Assembly: GCA_016932015.1 (NCBI GenBank)
Contig: JAFGDQ010000042.1
Coordinates: forward strand, 1 to 64,000
DNA: 64,000 bases
Reading direction: 5' to 3'
Source: Spirochaetota bacterium
GTDB lineage: Bacteria > Spirochaetota > UBA4802 > JAFGDQ01
The notes under the pieces are model-generated. The model had not been told where the DNA came from and searched no databases. It saw nothing but the letters and a program-made list of their open reading frames with translations. The position numbers and the translations under genes were made by a program. Shown here one piece after another: positions 18,051-26,239 of the stretch (within the stretch, counting starts at the first letter, position 1; the number at the start of each line of letters is the position of its first letter).

Positions 18051-18201
18051 CTGGGAAGTCAATTCAAATTGCCGGGTTTTAAAAAAATCGTATTATTATT
18101 TTCACAGATTTAATTTTCATTGATTTACATTTGACATTTATTTAAAAAATAAATAAATGAAATTTAAAAATCCAAATCAACTGATAACAGAAGAAATAAA
18201 A

Positions 18202-19356
18202 ATGACAATACGAAAAATAACTAACAAACAGGATACTGATAAATTTATTTACCTGTGTAAATACTGTTTTCCCAACATGGGCGGCTGGATTGATAGACAG
18301 CTTCCCCTTGCAGAGGATGATATTCTATGGGGAAATTTTCAGGGTGAAGAACTGCAGGCAGGACTGATAGCGAAGTCATTTGATTCATGGCTGTATAATA
18401 CAAAGCTTAAAATGAGCGGTATAAGTGCTGTTGTTTCAGCTCCGGAGAAAAGAAATTCGGGTCACGTTCGCGACCTTATAAAGCATGCTCTTAATCATGA
18501 CCTCAAAAGAGGGCTGCTCTTTTCCTCTCTTTCACCATTCCTGTTCCAGTTCTATGAAAACCTGGGCTACGCCTTCATTGGAGGACCGAAATTATATATA
18601 TTCAAGCCTGAAGATATAAGGCGGTTTTCTATTAACGGAGAATTTATACCGGTCACCTCACCTGCCCTGTCAGGCAAACTGATAGATGTGCATGCTCAGT
18701 TTGTAAGCAAATATGAATTTGGAATATCATTTCAGCATGAAGCAGAAAATTATCATGTGTATTTAAAAGACACTGACACTTATGCCTATATTTACGTACA
18801 TGAAAAGAAAGCCCGGGGATATTTAGAATACAAGCTGTTTCCCGGAGAAGGCTTTTCAAAAAAGATGAATGTTACAAGATTATGTTTTCTGGACGTTGAC
18901 TCTTTGCAGGCATTGTTCGCATTTATAAAATCTCACAGGAACAATTGTTCAGAAGTAATGTTATCAGTACCGGAGAATCTTGAATTAAGACATATGTTTC
19001 TTGAACCTCGTGTAAAGATTGAAAGCATATCCAACTGGATGGGACGCCCCCTGGATATTGAAGCAATTCTTAAATTGCGACTTAACAATGATCCCTGTGA
19101 TGATGAAATAATTTTTTCCATACATGATACGATTATTGAAAAAAATTCCGGCACTTACCGACTGAAAGGGGCTGAGTTTACAAAAGAAGCTGATAAAAAC
19201 ATAAAAACAATTCCATTGAATACATTTTCCTCACTCCTCTTTAACTCTTGCAGCTTTAATGAGGCATATACTGCAGGCAGAATTGACTGGCGCGATAATT
19301 TCATCGCTGAATATTTTTCTAAAAAACGTCCCGTGTATATAAGCGAAACATTTTAA
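18202..19356 (+). CDS. Eis-like GNAT acetyltransferase
   Basis: A 384-residue protein from the ATG at 18202; an in-frame ATG at 18157 would add 15 polar residues but lacks a ribosome site. The N-terminal GNAT domain shows SGISAVVSAPEKRNSGHVRD (the acetyl-CoA pyrophosphate loop region) and LFSSLSPFLFQFYENLGYAF. The remaining 250 residues fit the second GNAT-like fold and the SCP2-like C-terminal domain of the Eis family, ending VYISETF close to where Eis proteins put a C-terminal carboxylate. Eis enzymes acetylate amines; the substrate here is unknown. Single gene. Confidence 0.8.
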   Translation: MTIRKITNKQDTDKFIYLCKYCFPNMGGWIDRQLPLAEDDILWGNFQGEELQAGLIAKSFDSWLYNTKLKMSGISAVVSAPEKRNSGHVRDLIKHALNHDLKRGLLFSSLSPFLFQFYENLGYAFIGGPKLYIFKPEDIRRFSINGEFIPVTSPALSGKLIDVHAQFVSKYEFGISFQHEAENYHVYLKDTDTYAYIYVHEKKARGYLEYKLFPGEGFSKKMNVTRLCFLDVDSLQALFAFIKSHRNNCSEVMLSVPENLELRHMFLEPRVKIESISNWMGRPLDIEAILKLRLNNDPCDDEIIFSIHDTIIEKNSGTYRLKGAEFTKEADKNIKTIPLNTFSSLLFNSCSFNEAYTAGRIDWRDNFIAEYFSKKRPVYISETF

Positions 19357-19459
19357 AAATACTAAAATAACTCAAGTTGACTGACTTTTTTACTTGAAAA
19401 TATCAGGATACCGGCATATTGAATTTATCAAAAAAACCTGATTAATAAACATAATGTAA

Positions 19460-20134
19460 ATGATAATTAACAGAAGAAAAATCAAGGCAGTAATTTTTGA
19501 TATGGACGGACTTATGTTCGATACTGAAAAACTTGCCGAGAAATGCTGGGAAAGCGCAGGTGCAAAATTCGGCTATAATATTGAAAGAAAAATCTATAAG
19601 CAAATAACCGGTCTAAACATCAAAAAAGCCAAAGAGATTTTTCTTGACCATTTTGGGAAAGATTTCCCTTTCGATGAAATTAGAGCTGAAAGAATTAAAA
19701 CAGCAAATGAGACGATAAAAGCTGAAGGAGTTCCCCTAAAAAACGGACTTTTTGAATTACTCAAATATCTGAAAAATAAAAAACTGGAAACCGGACTCGC
19801 GACTTCAACAGAACAATCAAGAGCTGAACTTCTGCTTGATCTTTCAGACGCGAAAAAATATTTCAATGCAATAACCTATGGAGATAGTGTTATTAACGGA
19901 AAGCCGGATCCTGAAATATTTCTGACAACTGCTGAAAAACTGAACGTTAACCCTGAAAACTGTATTGTCCTTGAGGATTCCAGGCACGGTATAGAAGCGG
20001 CCTTTAATGCCGGTATGCTGCCGTTTATGGTTCCGGATACAATTGAACCTGATAAAAGTATAAAGGATAAAGTATTTAAAATATTTGACAGTCTGAATGA
20101 CGTACGGATATATCTACAATCACTTATCAGTTAA
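19460..20134 (+). CDS. HAD-superfamily phosphatase, beta-phosphoglucomutase-like
   Basis: A 224-residue cytoplasmic protein. The DxD nucleophile motif is VIFDMDGLMFDTE (about residues 12-24) and is followed by a helical cap; the phosphate-binding Thr is in TGLATSTEQ, the Lys in YGDSVINGKPDPEIFL and the acidic pair in CIVLEDSRHGIEAA. This is the group that includes sugar phosphatases and beta-phosphoglucomutase; the substrate cannot be told. It lies 65 bases before pdxJ on the same strand; a shared transcript is possible. Confidence 0.88.
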   Translation: MIINRRKIKAVIFDMDGLMFDTEKLAEKCWESAGAKFGYNIERKIYKQITGLNIKKAKEIFLDHFGKDFPFDEIRAERIKTANETIKAEGVPLKNGLFELLKYLKNKKLETGLATSTEQSRAELLLDLSDAKKYFNAITYGDSVINGKPDPEIFLTTAEKLNVNPENCIVLEDSRHGIEAAFNAGMLPFMVPDTIEPDKSIKDKVFKIFDSLNDVRIYLQSLIS

Positions 20135-20199
20135 TCACAAACAGATATAACTGATATGGTATTGACTATCTTATTTTTTATCTCAGGAAAACTATTTTT

Positions 20200-20934
20200 A
20201 TGACCAATCTTAGCGTTAATCTCAACAAAGTCGCATTACTCAGAAACACACGGACAATAGGAATACCCAGCGTAGTCAGGGCAGCGGAAATATCCATAGA
20301 AGCCGGAGCAAACGGAATTACCGTGCATCCAAGGCCTGATCAGCGCCACATAAAGCCGTCGGATGTGTATGACCTTAAAGACATGTTAACAGTTGAATTC
20401 AATATTGAAGGCAATCCTTTCTTCCCTGAATTTATGAAAATCGTCCGGAAAGTTAAGCCTGATCAGTGTACGCTTGTCCCTGACACTGAAAACGCGTTTA
20501 CATCGGATCACGGCTGGGACCTTTCAAAAGACAGCGAAAGAGTCAGACCGGTAATAAAAGAGCTTCAGGATATGGGCATAAGAGTAAGCCTTTTTATGGA
20601 TGCTGACCCTGATCTGATGGAAATGGCAAAAGAAGCCGGAACAGACCGTATTGAATTATACACAGAGCCCTATGCTGCAGCTTTCCGCGAAGGAAACGTT
20701 GAACCCGTATTTCAGCAGTTCGCAAATGCCGCCAAGAAAGCTAACGAATTAGGCCTCGGCATTAACGGCGGCCATGATCTTAGTCTGCAAAATTTAGGCA
20801 AATTCTGTACAATACCTGGAATTCTTGAAGTATCAATAGGACATGCCCTTATTGCTGAAGCGCTGGAGATGGGTTTGTATAATACAGTAAAGGAATATCT
20901 TAAAATATTATCCGAATGTAATATAGTATCATAA
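20200..20934 (+). CDS. pdxJ: Pyridoxine 5'-phosphate synthase PdxJ
   Basis: A 244-residue TIM-barrel enzyme of normal length. It condenses 1-deoxyxylulose 5-phosphate with 3-amino-2-oxopropyl phosphate in the DXP-dependent vitamin B6 route. Family segments are LSVNLNKVALLRNTRTIGIP, GANGITVHPRPDQRHIKPSD, EFNIEGNPF, LVPDTENAFTSDHGWD, FMDADP and INGGHDLSLQNL, plus IPGILEVSIGHALIAEAL. It is followed by the heme block on the same strand; no other B6 gene is in view. Confidence 0.95.
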   Translation: MTNLSVNLNKVALLRNTRTIGIPSVVRAAEISIEAGANGITVHPRPDQRHIKPSDVYDLKDMLTVEFNIEGNPFFPEFMKIVRKVKPDQCTLVPDTENAFTSDHGWDLSKDSERVRPVIKELQDMGIRVSLFMDADPDLMEMAKEAGTDRIELYTEPYAAAFREGNVEPVFQQFANAAKKANELGLGINGGHDLSLQNLGKFCTIPGILEVSIGHALIAEALEMGLYNTVKEYLKILSECNIVS

Positions 20935-21046
20935 TAAAATTACTCATCTGTTTTTAAAGGCTAATAATCATTCGCTGCTTTTGAAAAGCATACAAATAAT
21001 TCCGGATCTGTATATCTATATAATAAAAACTAATAAAATCAGTTTC

Positions 21047-22069
21047 GTGAAAAAGTTAACAGAATTAGAAAAAAAAATACTTAACAGAATTCAAAAAGAC
21101 TGGCAAATAACAAAAAATCCGTTTGCAGGATTGTCAGATGAACTGGGCATAGATGAGTCTGTTCTGATAAGTACAATTCAAAATCTTAAAGATAATAAAA
21201 TCATAAAGGATATTACAGCAATTTTCAACGCCGAAAGTCTCGGCTACGAGTCTGCATTAATTGCATTCAAGGTACCTGAAGATAAAATAGAGAATGCTGC
21301 TTCAATTATAAACTGTAATCCCGGGGTCAGTCATAATTATCTTCGCGATCATAACTATAATATCTGGTTTACGCTTGCTGTTGCTCCTGAGAAATCCCTG
21401 AAAAAAGAAGCCAGGACTATAGCCGAAAGAACAGGAGCTTCCGATTTTCTTATCTTTAAGAATGAAAAATTATTTAAAATCGGCCTTATACTTGATATTG
21501 GTGATACGGATAAACCCGATCCGGAAAAAATCAAATTGCAGACCGGTAAACAGGCAGATTACAGACCGCTTACAGAGGAGGAAAAAAAGGCAGTTTATCT
21601 TTTGCAAACAGAACTTCCTCTTTCAAGCAGGCCATTTAAAGATGTCATTGAAGAATCCGGCATTAAAATTAAAGAAGAAAGGCTTATAGATTTATGCAAT
21701 ATCTTTAAAAAAGAAAAAATAATTCGACGATATTCAGCAATTCTGAAACATACTCAAGCGGGCTTCAGCCACAATGCGATGACTGCATGGAAAGTTGCTC
21801 AGAAAGCGGATTCTGAAACAGTTAAAATATTTCTATCTCTGCCTTCAATATCTCATCTTTATCTGCGGACAATACATCCGGGCAAATGGGAGCATGGCCT
21901 TTTTGCGATGATACATGCAAAAAGTGAAAAAGATCTGAACAGTATTATTAAAAAGCTTGAAAAAAAATCAGGAATCAATGATTATCTGGTACTTCATTCA
22001 TTAAAAGAATTTAAAAAACAGAGAATCAGATATTTTTCAGATATTAAAATAAATAATAACTCATTTTGA
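21047..22069 (+). CDS. Siroheme decarboxylase, AhbA-AhbB (NirD-NirL-type) fusion
   Basis: Two Lrp/AsnC-like halves in one 340-residue chain. The first (LTELEKKILNRIQKDWQIT; HNYLRDHNYNIWFTLAV) resembles AhbA/NirD; the second (LTEEEKKAVYLLQTELPLSS; RRYSAILKHTQAGFSHNAM; LYLRTIHPGKWEHGLFAM) resembles AhbB/NirL, including the RYxAxLxHxxxGF segment placed near the substrate in this family. The pair decarboxylates siroheme to 12,18-didecarboxysiroheme in the alternative heme pathway, or acts in heme d1 synthesis. I chose the GTG at 21047 because the domain begins there; an in-frame TTG at 20981 would add 22 residues. The next genes encode the matching radical SAM and siroheme enzymes. Confidence 0.88.
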   Translation: MKKLTELEKKILNRIQKDWQITKNPFAGLSDELGIDESVLISTIQNLKDNKIIKDITAIFNAESLGYESALIAFKVPEDKIENAASIINCNPGVSHNYLRDHNYNIWFTLAVAPEKSLKKEARTIAERTGASDFLIFKNEKLFKIGLILDIGDTDKPDPEKIKLQTGKQADYRPLTEEEKKAVYLLQTELPLSSRPFKDVIEESGIKIKEERLIDLCNIFKKEKIIRRYSAILKHTQAGFSHNAMTAWKVAQKADSETVKIFLSLPSISHLYLRTIHPGKWEHGLFAMIHAKSEKDLNSIIKKLEKKSGINDYLVLHSLKEFKKQRIRYFSDIKINNNSF

Positions 22070-22139
22070 CTGGCGTTTTTACAGAAATTGCACCGGCAAA
22101 TCACTAAAATAATCAAATTTTGAATCAGAGAAATTAAAA

Positions 22140-23411
22140 ATGATAGATATAGGAAAGTTATACTGCAAAGGATCATCAACAGGAGACGGTTTACGTTACG
22201 GCCGGCAGTCAGGACATGACAGCCACGGGAATTCACCGCACAAAGCTGAAAAGCTTGCCAGCGAAAGAAGGCCGATCATTGTGTGGAGTACGACAAGAAC
22301 ATGTAATCTTAAATGTGTGCACTGCTATACCGATTCGGACAATAAAAAATATGACAACGAGCTCACAACAGACGAAGGACTGCAGCTTATTAACGATCTT
22401 GCTTCATTCAAGGTCCCTTCCCTTCTCTTCTCAGGCGGAGAACCGCTCATGAGAAAAGACCTGTTTACTCTTCTGGAAAAAGCAGCCGTCAAAAATATTC
22501 GTCCTGTAATTTCCACAAACGGAACCCTGATCGATAAGGATGCCTCTAAAAGCATTAAAGATTCAGGAGTTGTTTATGTAGGAATAAGCCTGGACGGGAT
22601 GGAAGAAGTAAATGATCATTTTCGCGGGGTAAAAGGCGCGTTTTCAAAAGCTATGAAGGGCTTTGAGAACTGCAGGGCAGCCGGACAGAGAGTCGGACTG
22701 AGGCTTACACTCACAAGGCGTAATTACCAGGATCTTGACAAAATCTTCGATTTTATCGAAAAAGAACAGATAAACAGAGCATGCTTTTATCATCTTGTCT
22801 ACTCAGGACGCGGAAGCAGTATTTCCAGGGACGACCTTTCATATAAAGAGTCAAGACACGCAATGGATATAATACTTGAAAGGACAAAGGACTATTTTGA
22901 CAGAAATCTTGACATAAATATTCTTACTGTGGATAACCATGCTGACGGCGTTTATATTTATACAAAGCTACTGAAGGAAAATCCTGACGAAGCAAAGAAA
23001 GTCTACGAACTGCTTGAATGGAACGGCGGAGGCGCGAACTCCACAGGAGTCGGAATAGGAAACATTGACTTTTTCGGCAATGTTCACCCGGACCAGTTCT
23101 GGCAGGACTATACATTCGGGAACATAAGGGAAAGAAACTTCGGCGACATCTGGCTGGATGAAAGCGACTCTCTTATGCACGGGCTTAAACACAAAGCCGA
23201 TTACATAAAAGGAAGATGCAGAGTATGTCGTTTTAAGAGCATATGCAACGGGGCAATGAGAGTAAGAGGATTCCGCATGTTCAATGACCCATGGGCACCT
23301 GACCCGCAATGCTACATGACAGACAAAGAGATAGGTTTAACTGATGATGTCAAACAGGAACTCTTAAGATCCGGGGAATATTATGAAATGCCGGAGGAGA
23401 TGAGAGCATAA
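22140..23411 (+). CDS. Radical SAM heme-biosynthesis enzyme, NirJ/AhbC family
   Basis: A 423-residue protein. The radical SAM cluster motif is TRTCNLKCVHCYTD (CxxxCxxC), followed by LLFSGGEPLMR. The C-terminal region carries the NirJ/AhbC marks NSTGVGIGNIDFFGNVHPDQ and an auxiliary cluster motif beginning CRVCRFKSICNG and ending near DPQCYMTDKEIG. AhbC removes two acetate side chains from didecarboxysiroheme to give Fe-coproporphyrin III; NirJ does the corresponding propionate step of heme d1. The neighbouring AhbA-AhbB fusion fits both. No nirF, nirN or nirS gene is near, so I favour heme b synthesis. Its stop codon touches the ATG of the next gene. Confidence 0.88.
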   Translation: MIDIGKLYCKGSSTGDGLRYGRQSGHDSHGNSPHKAEKLASERRPIIVWSTTRTCNLKCVHCYTDSDNKKYDNELTTDEGLQLINDLASFKVPSLLFSGGEPLMRKDLFTLLEKAAVKNIRPVISTNGTLIDKDASKSIKDSGVVYVGISLDGMEEVNDHFRGVKGAFSKAMKGFENCRAAGQRVGLRLTLTRRNYQDLDKIFDFIEKEQINRACFYHLVYSGRGSSISRDDLSYKESRHAMDIILERTKDYFDRNLDINILTVDNHADGVYIYTKLLKENPDEAKKVYELLEWNGGGANSTGVGIGNIDFFGNVHPDQFWQDYTFGNIRERNFGDIWLDESDSLMHGLKHKADYIKGRCRVCRFKSICNGAMRVRGFRMFNDPWAPDPQCYMTDKEIGLTDDVKQELLRSGEYYEMPEEMRA

Positions 23412-24050
23412 ATGAAATTCTATCCTGTATTCGCAAACATCCGCAATAAACCTGTTGTCGTAATAGGCGGCGGACAAGTCGCATACAGAAAAATTCAGGA
23501 CCTTCTTGAAGCAGGCGCTTTTGTCAAAATTATCTCTCCTGAAATACATGAAAAGATCACACGATTACAGCAGGATAATAAAGATTCAATTGAAATTGTA
23601 TACAGGGAATACAAATACGGCGATATAGATAAAGCATATCTTGTGATTGCTGCAACAGATACACCTGAAGTAAACAGAACAGTCTTTAAGGAAGCTGAAG
23701 AGAAATGCAAATTCTTTAATTCCGTGGATGACCCTCCAAACTGTTCATTTATTGTTCCGTCCATGTTCAGAAAGGGAGACCTCACATTCGCATTATCCAC
23801 AAGCGGCGCCTCGCCTGCAATGGCGGCAAAACTCAGAAGAATCTGTGAACAGAACATACCTGAAAATATTGACATAATTCTGGAAGCATTGCGTGAAGCA
23901 AGAATTACTCTGAATGATTTTGAGCAACTGGACTCACCTGCAAGAGGCCGGATATTAAAAAGAATAGTTAATGATGACAGTCTTTTAAAAAAATTACTTG
24001 AACAGAAGAACAAAGGACTGCTTAAAGATCTGCTTAAAACTCTTGTATAA
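23412..24050 (+). CDS. Precorrin-2 dehydrogenase / sirohydrochlorin ferrochelatase (Met8-type)
   Basis: A 212-residue protein corresponding to the N-terminal half of CysG, as in free-standing Met8 or SirC. The NAD-binding start is KPVVVIGGGQVAYRKIQDLL, followed by FNSVDDPPNCSFIVPSM and LTFALSTSGASPAMAAKLRR, all characteristic. It oxidises precorrin-2 to sirohydrochlorin and may insert iron to give siroheme, the substrate of the AhbA-AhbB fusion two genes upstream. It begins directly at the stop of the radical SAM gene with GGAGG-like bases inside that gene, so the two are translationally coupled. Confidence 0.92.
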   Translation: MKFYPVFANIRNKPVVVIGGGQVAYRKIQDLLEAGAFVKIISPEIHEKITRLQQDNKDSIEIVYREYKYGDIDKAYLVIAATDTPEVNRTVFKEAEEKCKFFNSVDDPPNCSFIVPSMFRKGDLTFALSTSGASPAMAAKLRRICEQNIPENIDIILEALREARITLNDFEQLDSPARGRILKRIVNDDSLLKKLLEQKNKGLLKDLLKTLV

Positions 24051-24268
24051 ACCTTTTTTATAAATCTTCAACTTTTTTGTACTCTCTCTTTATTTCTTTT
24101 ATTAACTAAACATCTCAGTTTTACAAGCCCCCGTTTCGAACTATCACAAAGAAACAGCATAATTCTTACTATTTATAATCTGATATAGAGTACAGCATTA
24201 CTACAAACAGGTTTTATCTTAAAACAAAATGCTTTTTTAATTGCATTTTAATTATTGCTCATTAGAAA

Positions 24269-24295
24269 TTGATTCCAACGAATCAGCTGTATAAA
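24269..24295 (+). promoter_or_regulatory. Possible promoter of the GlgD-like gene
   Basis: TTGATT at 24269-24274 and TATAAA at 24290-24295 with a short 15-base spacer. It would start transcription near 24302, about 24 bases before the ATG. Confidence 0.35.
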
Positions 24296-24325
24296 TAAAC
24301 CTGTCACTATAAAAAACAATAATAC

Positions 24326-25495
24326 ATGGATGACACAACCATAGTCTCATATTCCAGGGCAAAAGATCAGTCGCTTCTGTCTCTTTCGGAATCAAGGTCA
24401 AATTACATGCTTCCTTTTGGAGGCAGGTTCAGAGTTGTTGATTTCACAATTCATAATGCGGTCTCTTCAGGAGCAGGAAAAACAATTATATACAGCGACC
24501 GTGAAGACGATCTTGAAAACTATGTGGCCAGATATGAGACAGGCGGAGATCCCCAATTTCCCGCTCTGAAGGTAGTATCCAGAGAATTCTCGGATATAGA
24601 ATTCTGCTATAATCTTATTATGGACACAAATACAGCGAATTATATAATATTCAACGGTGATAACCCGTCTGTTATTGACTTCTCAAAAATAATTCAGAAA
24701 TTCAAGAAAAGTAAAGCCAGAGCTGTTCTGTTTAAATTAAAAATTTCCAAAGTCGCAAGTATGGCTCATACAGTACTCGTAACAAATCAGAAATTCCTGC
24801 TCGATACAATTAAAGCTTCAATGAAAGAGAATCATGTATCGCCGAATATTTTTGAAATGATCATCAATATAATGATAAACAAAAATATCAGGAAAGATAC
24901 CATAGACGCCTATTACTGGTCAATGAGTACTGTTCCTGATTACTATAAAATCAATATGGAGATACTGAAAAACAATCCATTATCTTCCGTTATTTACCAT
25001 GACTCCGGAATAAAAAGCTTCATTGCTGCAAACGGCAAAACTTCAATCGAAGCAGGCGCAAAAGTTGCAAATTCGATCATTTCCGACAGATGCAGAATAG
25101 CAGGCACAGTTATAAATTCCATTCTGTTCCCCGGAGTTGTAATTGGTGAAAATACAACAGTTAAAGATTCTATAATACTCCCGAATATAATTACAGGTTC
25201 AAACTCCAGTATAATAAAAACAATAATTGATGAAAGAACAGATATCAGTAATGATAATGACAATAACGGGCCGATCCTGAACATCGGCAATAAATGCAGT
25301 ATAGGATCAACTGATGCCCGGATGAAAAACAGCGATTTCCCATCTCTAAATAACAGCTTGACTCTCATAGGAAAAAACTGCAGAATCCCTGATGCTTCAG
25401 GAATTGGCGGAGCATGCTATGTTGCTTCAGGAAAAGGCGGGGAATACTTCAGTAAAAACAGGTATTTATATAACGGCCTGTCAATTCTAAATTAA
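24326..25495 (+). CDS. GlgD-like ADP-glucose pyrophosphorylase homologue
   Basis: A 389-residue protein. The N-terminal nucleotidyltransferase fold shows SRSNYMLPFGGRFRVVDFTI and IIFNGDNPSVIDFSKII, and the C-terminus a left-handed beta-helix with hexapeptide repeats (IIPDRC-like segments such as NSIISDRCRIAGTVINSILF, GVVIGENTTVKDSIILPNI). The N-terminal GGxGxRL nucleotide loop of catalytic GlgC is missing: the chain starts at SYSRAKDQSLLSLSES. That is the pattern of GlgD-type regulatory or non-catalytic subunits. No glgC, glgA or glgB is in the window. It precedes a rhomboid gene by 13 bases, so they are probably cotranscribed. Confidence 0.78.
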   Translation: MDDTTIVSYSRAKDQSLLSLSESRSNYMLPFGGRFRVVDFTIHNAVSSGAGKTIIYSDREDDLENYVARYETGGDPQFPALKVVSREFSDIEFCYNLIMDTNTANYIIFNGDNPSVIDFSKIIQKFKKSKARAVLFKLKISKVASMAHTVLVTNQKFLLDTIKASMKENHVSPNIFEMIINIMINKNIRKDTIDAYYWSMSTVPDYYKINMEILKNNPLSSVIYHDSGIKSFIAANGKTSIEAGAKVANSIISDRCRIAGTVINSILFPGVVIGENTTVKDSIILPNIITGSNSSIIKTIIDERTDISNDNDNNGPILNIGNKCSIGSTDARMKNSDFPSLNNSLTLIGKNCRIPDASGIGGACYVASGKGGEYFSKNRYLYNGLSILN

Positions 25496-25508
25496 GTGAA
25501 GATTAATA

Positions 25509-26189
25509 ATGCTGATACCATACAGGGATGAAAATCCGACCTCAAGAACTGCTGTAATAACAATCCTTCTTATACTTGCGAACATAGCTGTTTTTGCATA
25601 CCAGATTTTCGGCAAAGAGGGTTATGTTAACATTACGAACCAGATCGGCCTGATCCCTTCCGAGCTTATGACAGGAAAAAACCTTTCGACTTCAACCTGG
25701 ACAAGTCCGTACCTTACCGTAATTTCCTACATGTTCCTGCACGGCGGTGTAATGCATCTTCTCTTTAATATGCTTTTTCTATGGATTTTCGGCAACAATG
25801 TGGAAGACAGAATGTCCCCTTTTAAATTCTTGATATTCTATCTGATTACAGGAGCAGTAAGCGGAGTTATCTTTGCAGTATCAACACCGGGCATGAACGC
25901 TCCGCTAGTGGGAGCGTCAGGAGCAATATCCGGAATACTCGGAGCATATATTTTAATGTTTCCTTTCGCGCAGCTTCGTGTTCTGTTTTTCATCTTCAGA
26001 ATAAAAATGCCTGCAGTAATTTTTATTGTCATATGGTTTGTTATGCAGATATTCGGAGTTCTGGACACAAAGTCCGGAAGTAATGTCGCCTGGTCTGCGC
26101 ATATTTCCGGTTTTGCGGCCGGTGTTATTCTGTTTAAATTTTTTACAGTAAAAAGACGAAAAATAAATAACAATGCTTTTATTCCATAG
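25509..26189 (+). CDS. Rhomboid-family intramembrane serine protease
   Basis: A 226-residue membrane protein with six hydrophobic segments. The L1 loop motif is FLHGGVMHLLFNMLFLWIFG, the catalytic Ser is in VGASGAISGILGAY and the catalytic His in WSAHISGFAAGVIL, so the Ser-His dyad is intact. Rhomboids cut single-pass membrane proteins within the bilayer; the substrate is unknown. No zinc-finger or extra domain. It closely follows the GlgD-like gene and precedes a secreted VWA-like protein. A second rhomboid is at 61933-62829. Confidence 0.92.
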   Translation: MLIPYRDENPTSRTAVITILLILANIAVFAYQIFGKEGYVNITNQIGLIPSELMTGKNLSTSTWTSPYLTVISYMFLHGGVMHLLFNMLFLWIFGNNVEDRMSPFKFLIFYLITGAVSGVIFAVSTPGMNAPLVGASGAISGILGAYILMFPFAQLRVLFFIFRIKMPAVIFIVIWFVMQIFGVLDTKSGSNVAWSAHISGFAAGVILFKFFTVKRRKINNNAFIP

Positions 26190-26239
26190 AACTTCAAATT
26201 CTGCCTGAAGACACAGCAGAGTAAAATAATTTCATTAAA

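Noticed and set aside
20981-21046. TTG start for the AhbA-AhbB fusion
   Set aside because: The added 22 residues are not part of the domain and have no ribosome site; the GTG at 21047 is next to the domain start.
23495-24013. A 172-codon minus-strand frame
   Set aside because: Shadow of the precorrin-2 dehydrogenase gene, low-complexity Ser-rich translation.
21047-24050. A heme d1 (nitrite reductase) cluster
   Set aside because: NirJ-like and NirDL-like proteins are present, but no nirS, nirF, nirN or nirE is nearby, and a Met8-type enzyme fits heme b via siroheme.
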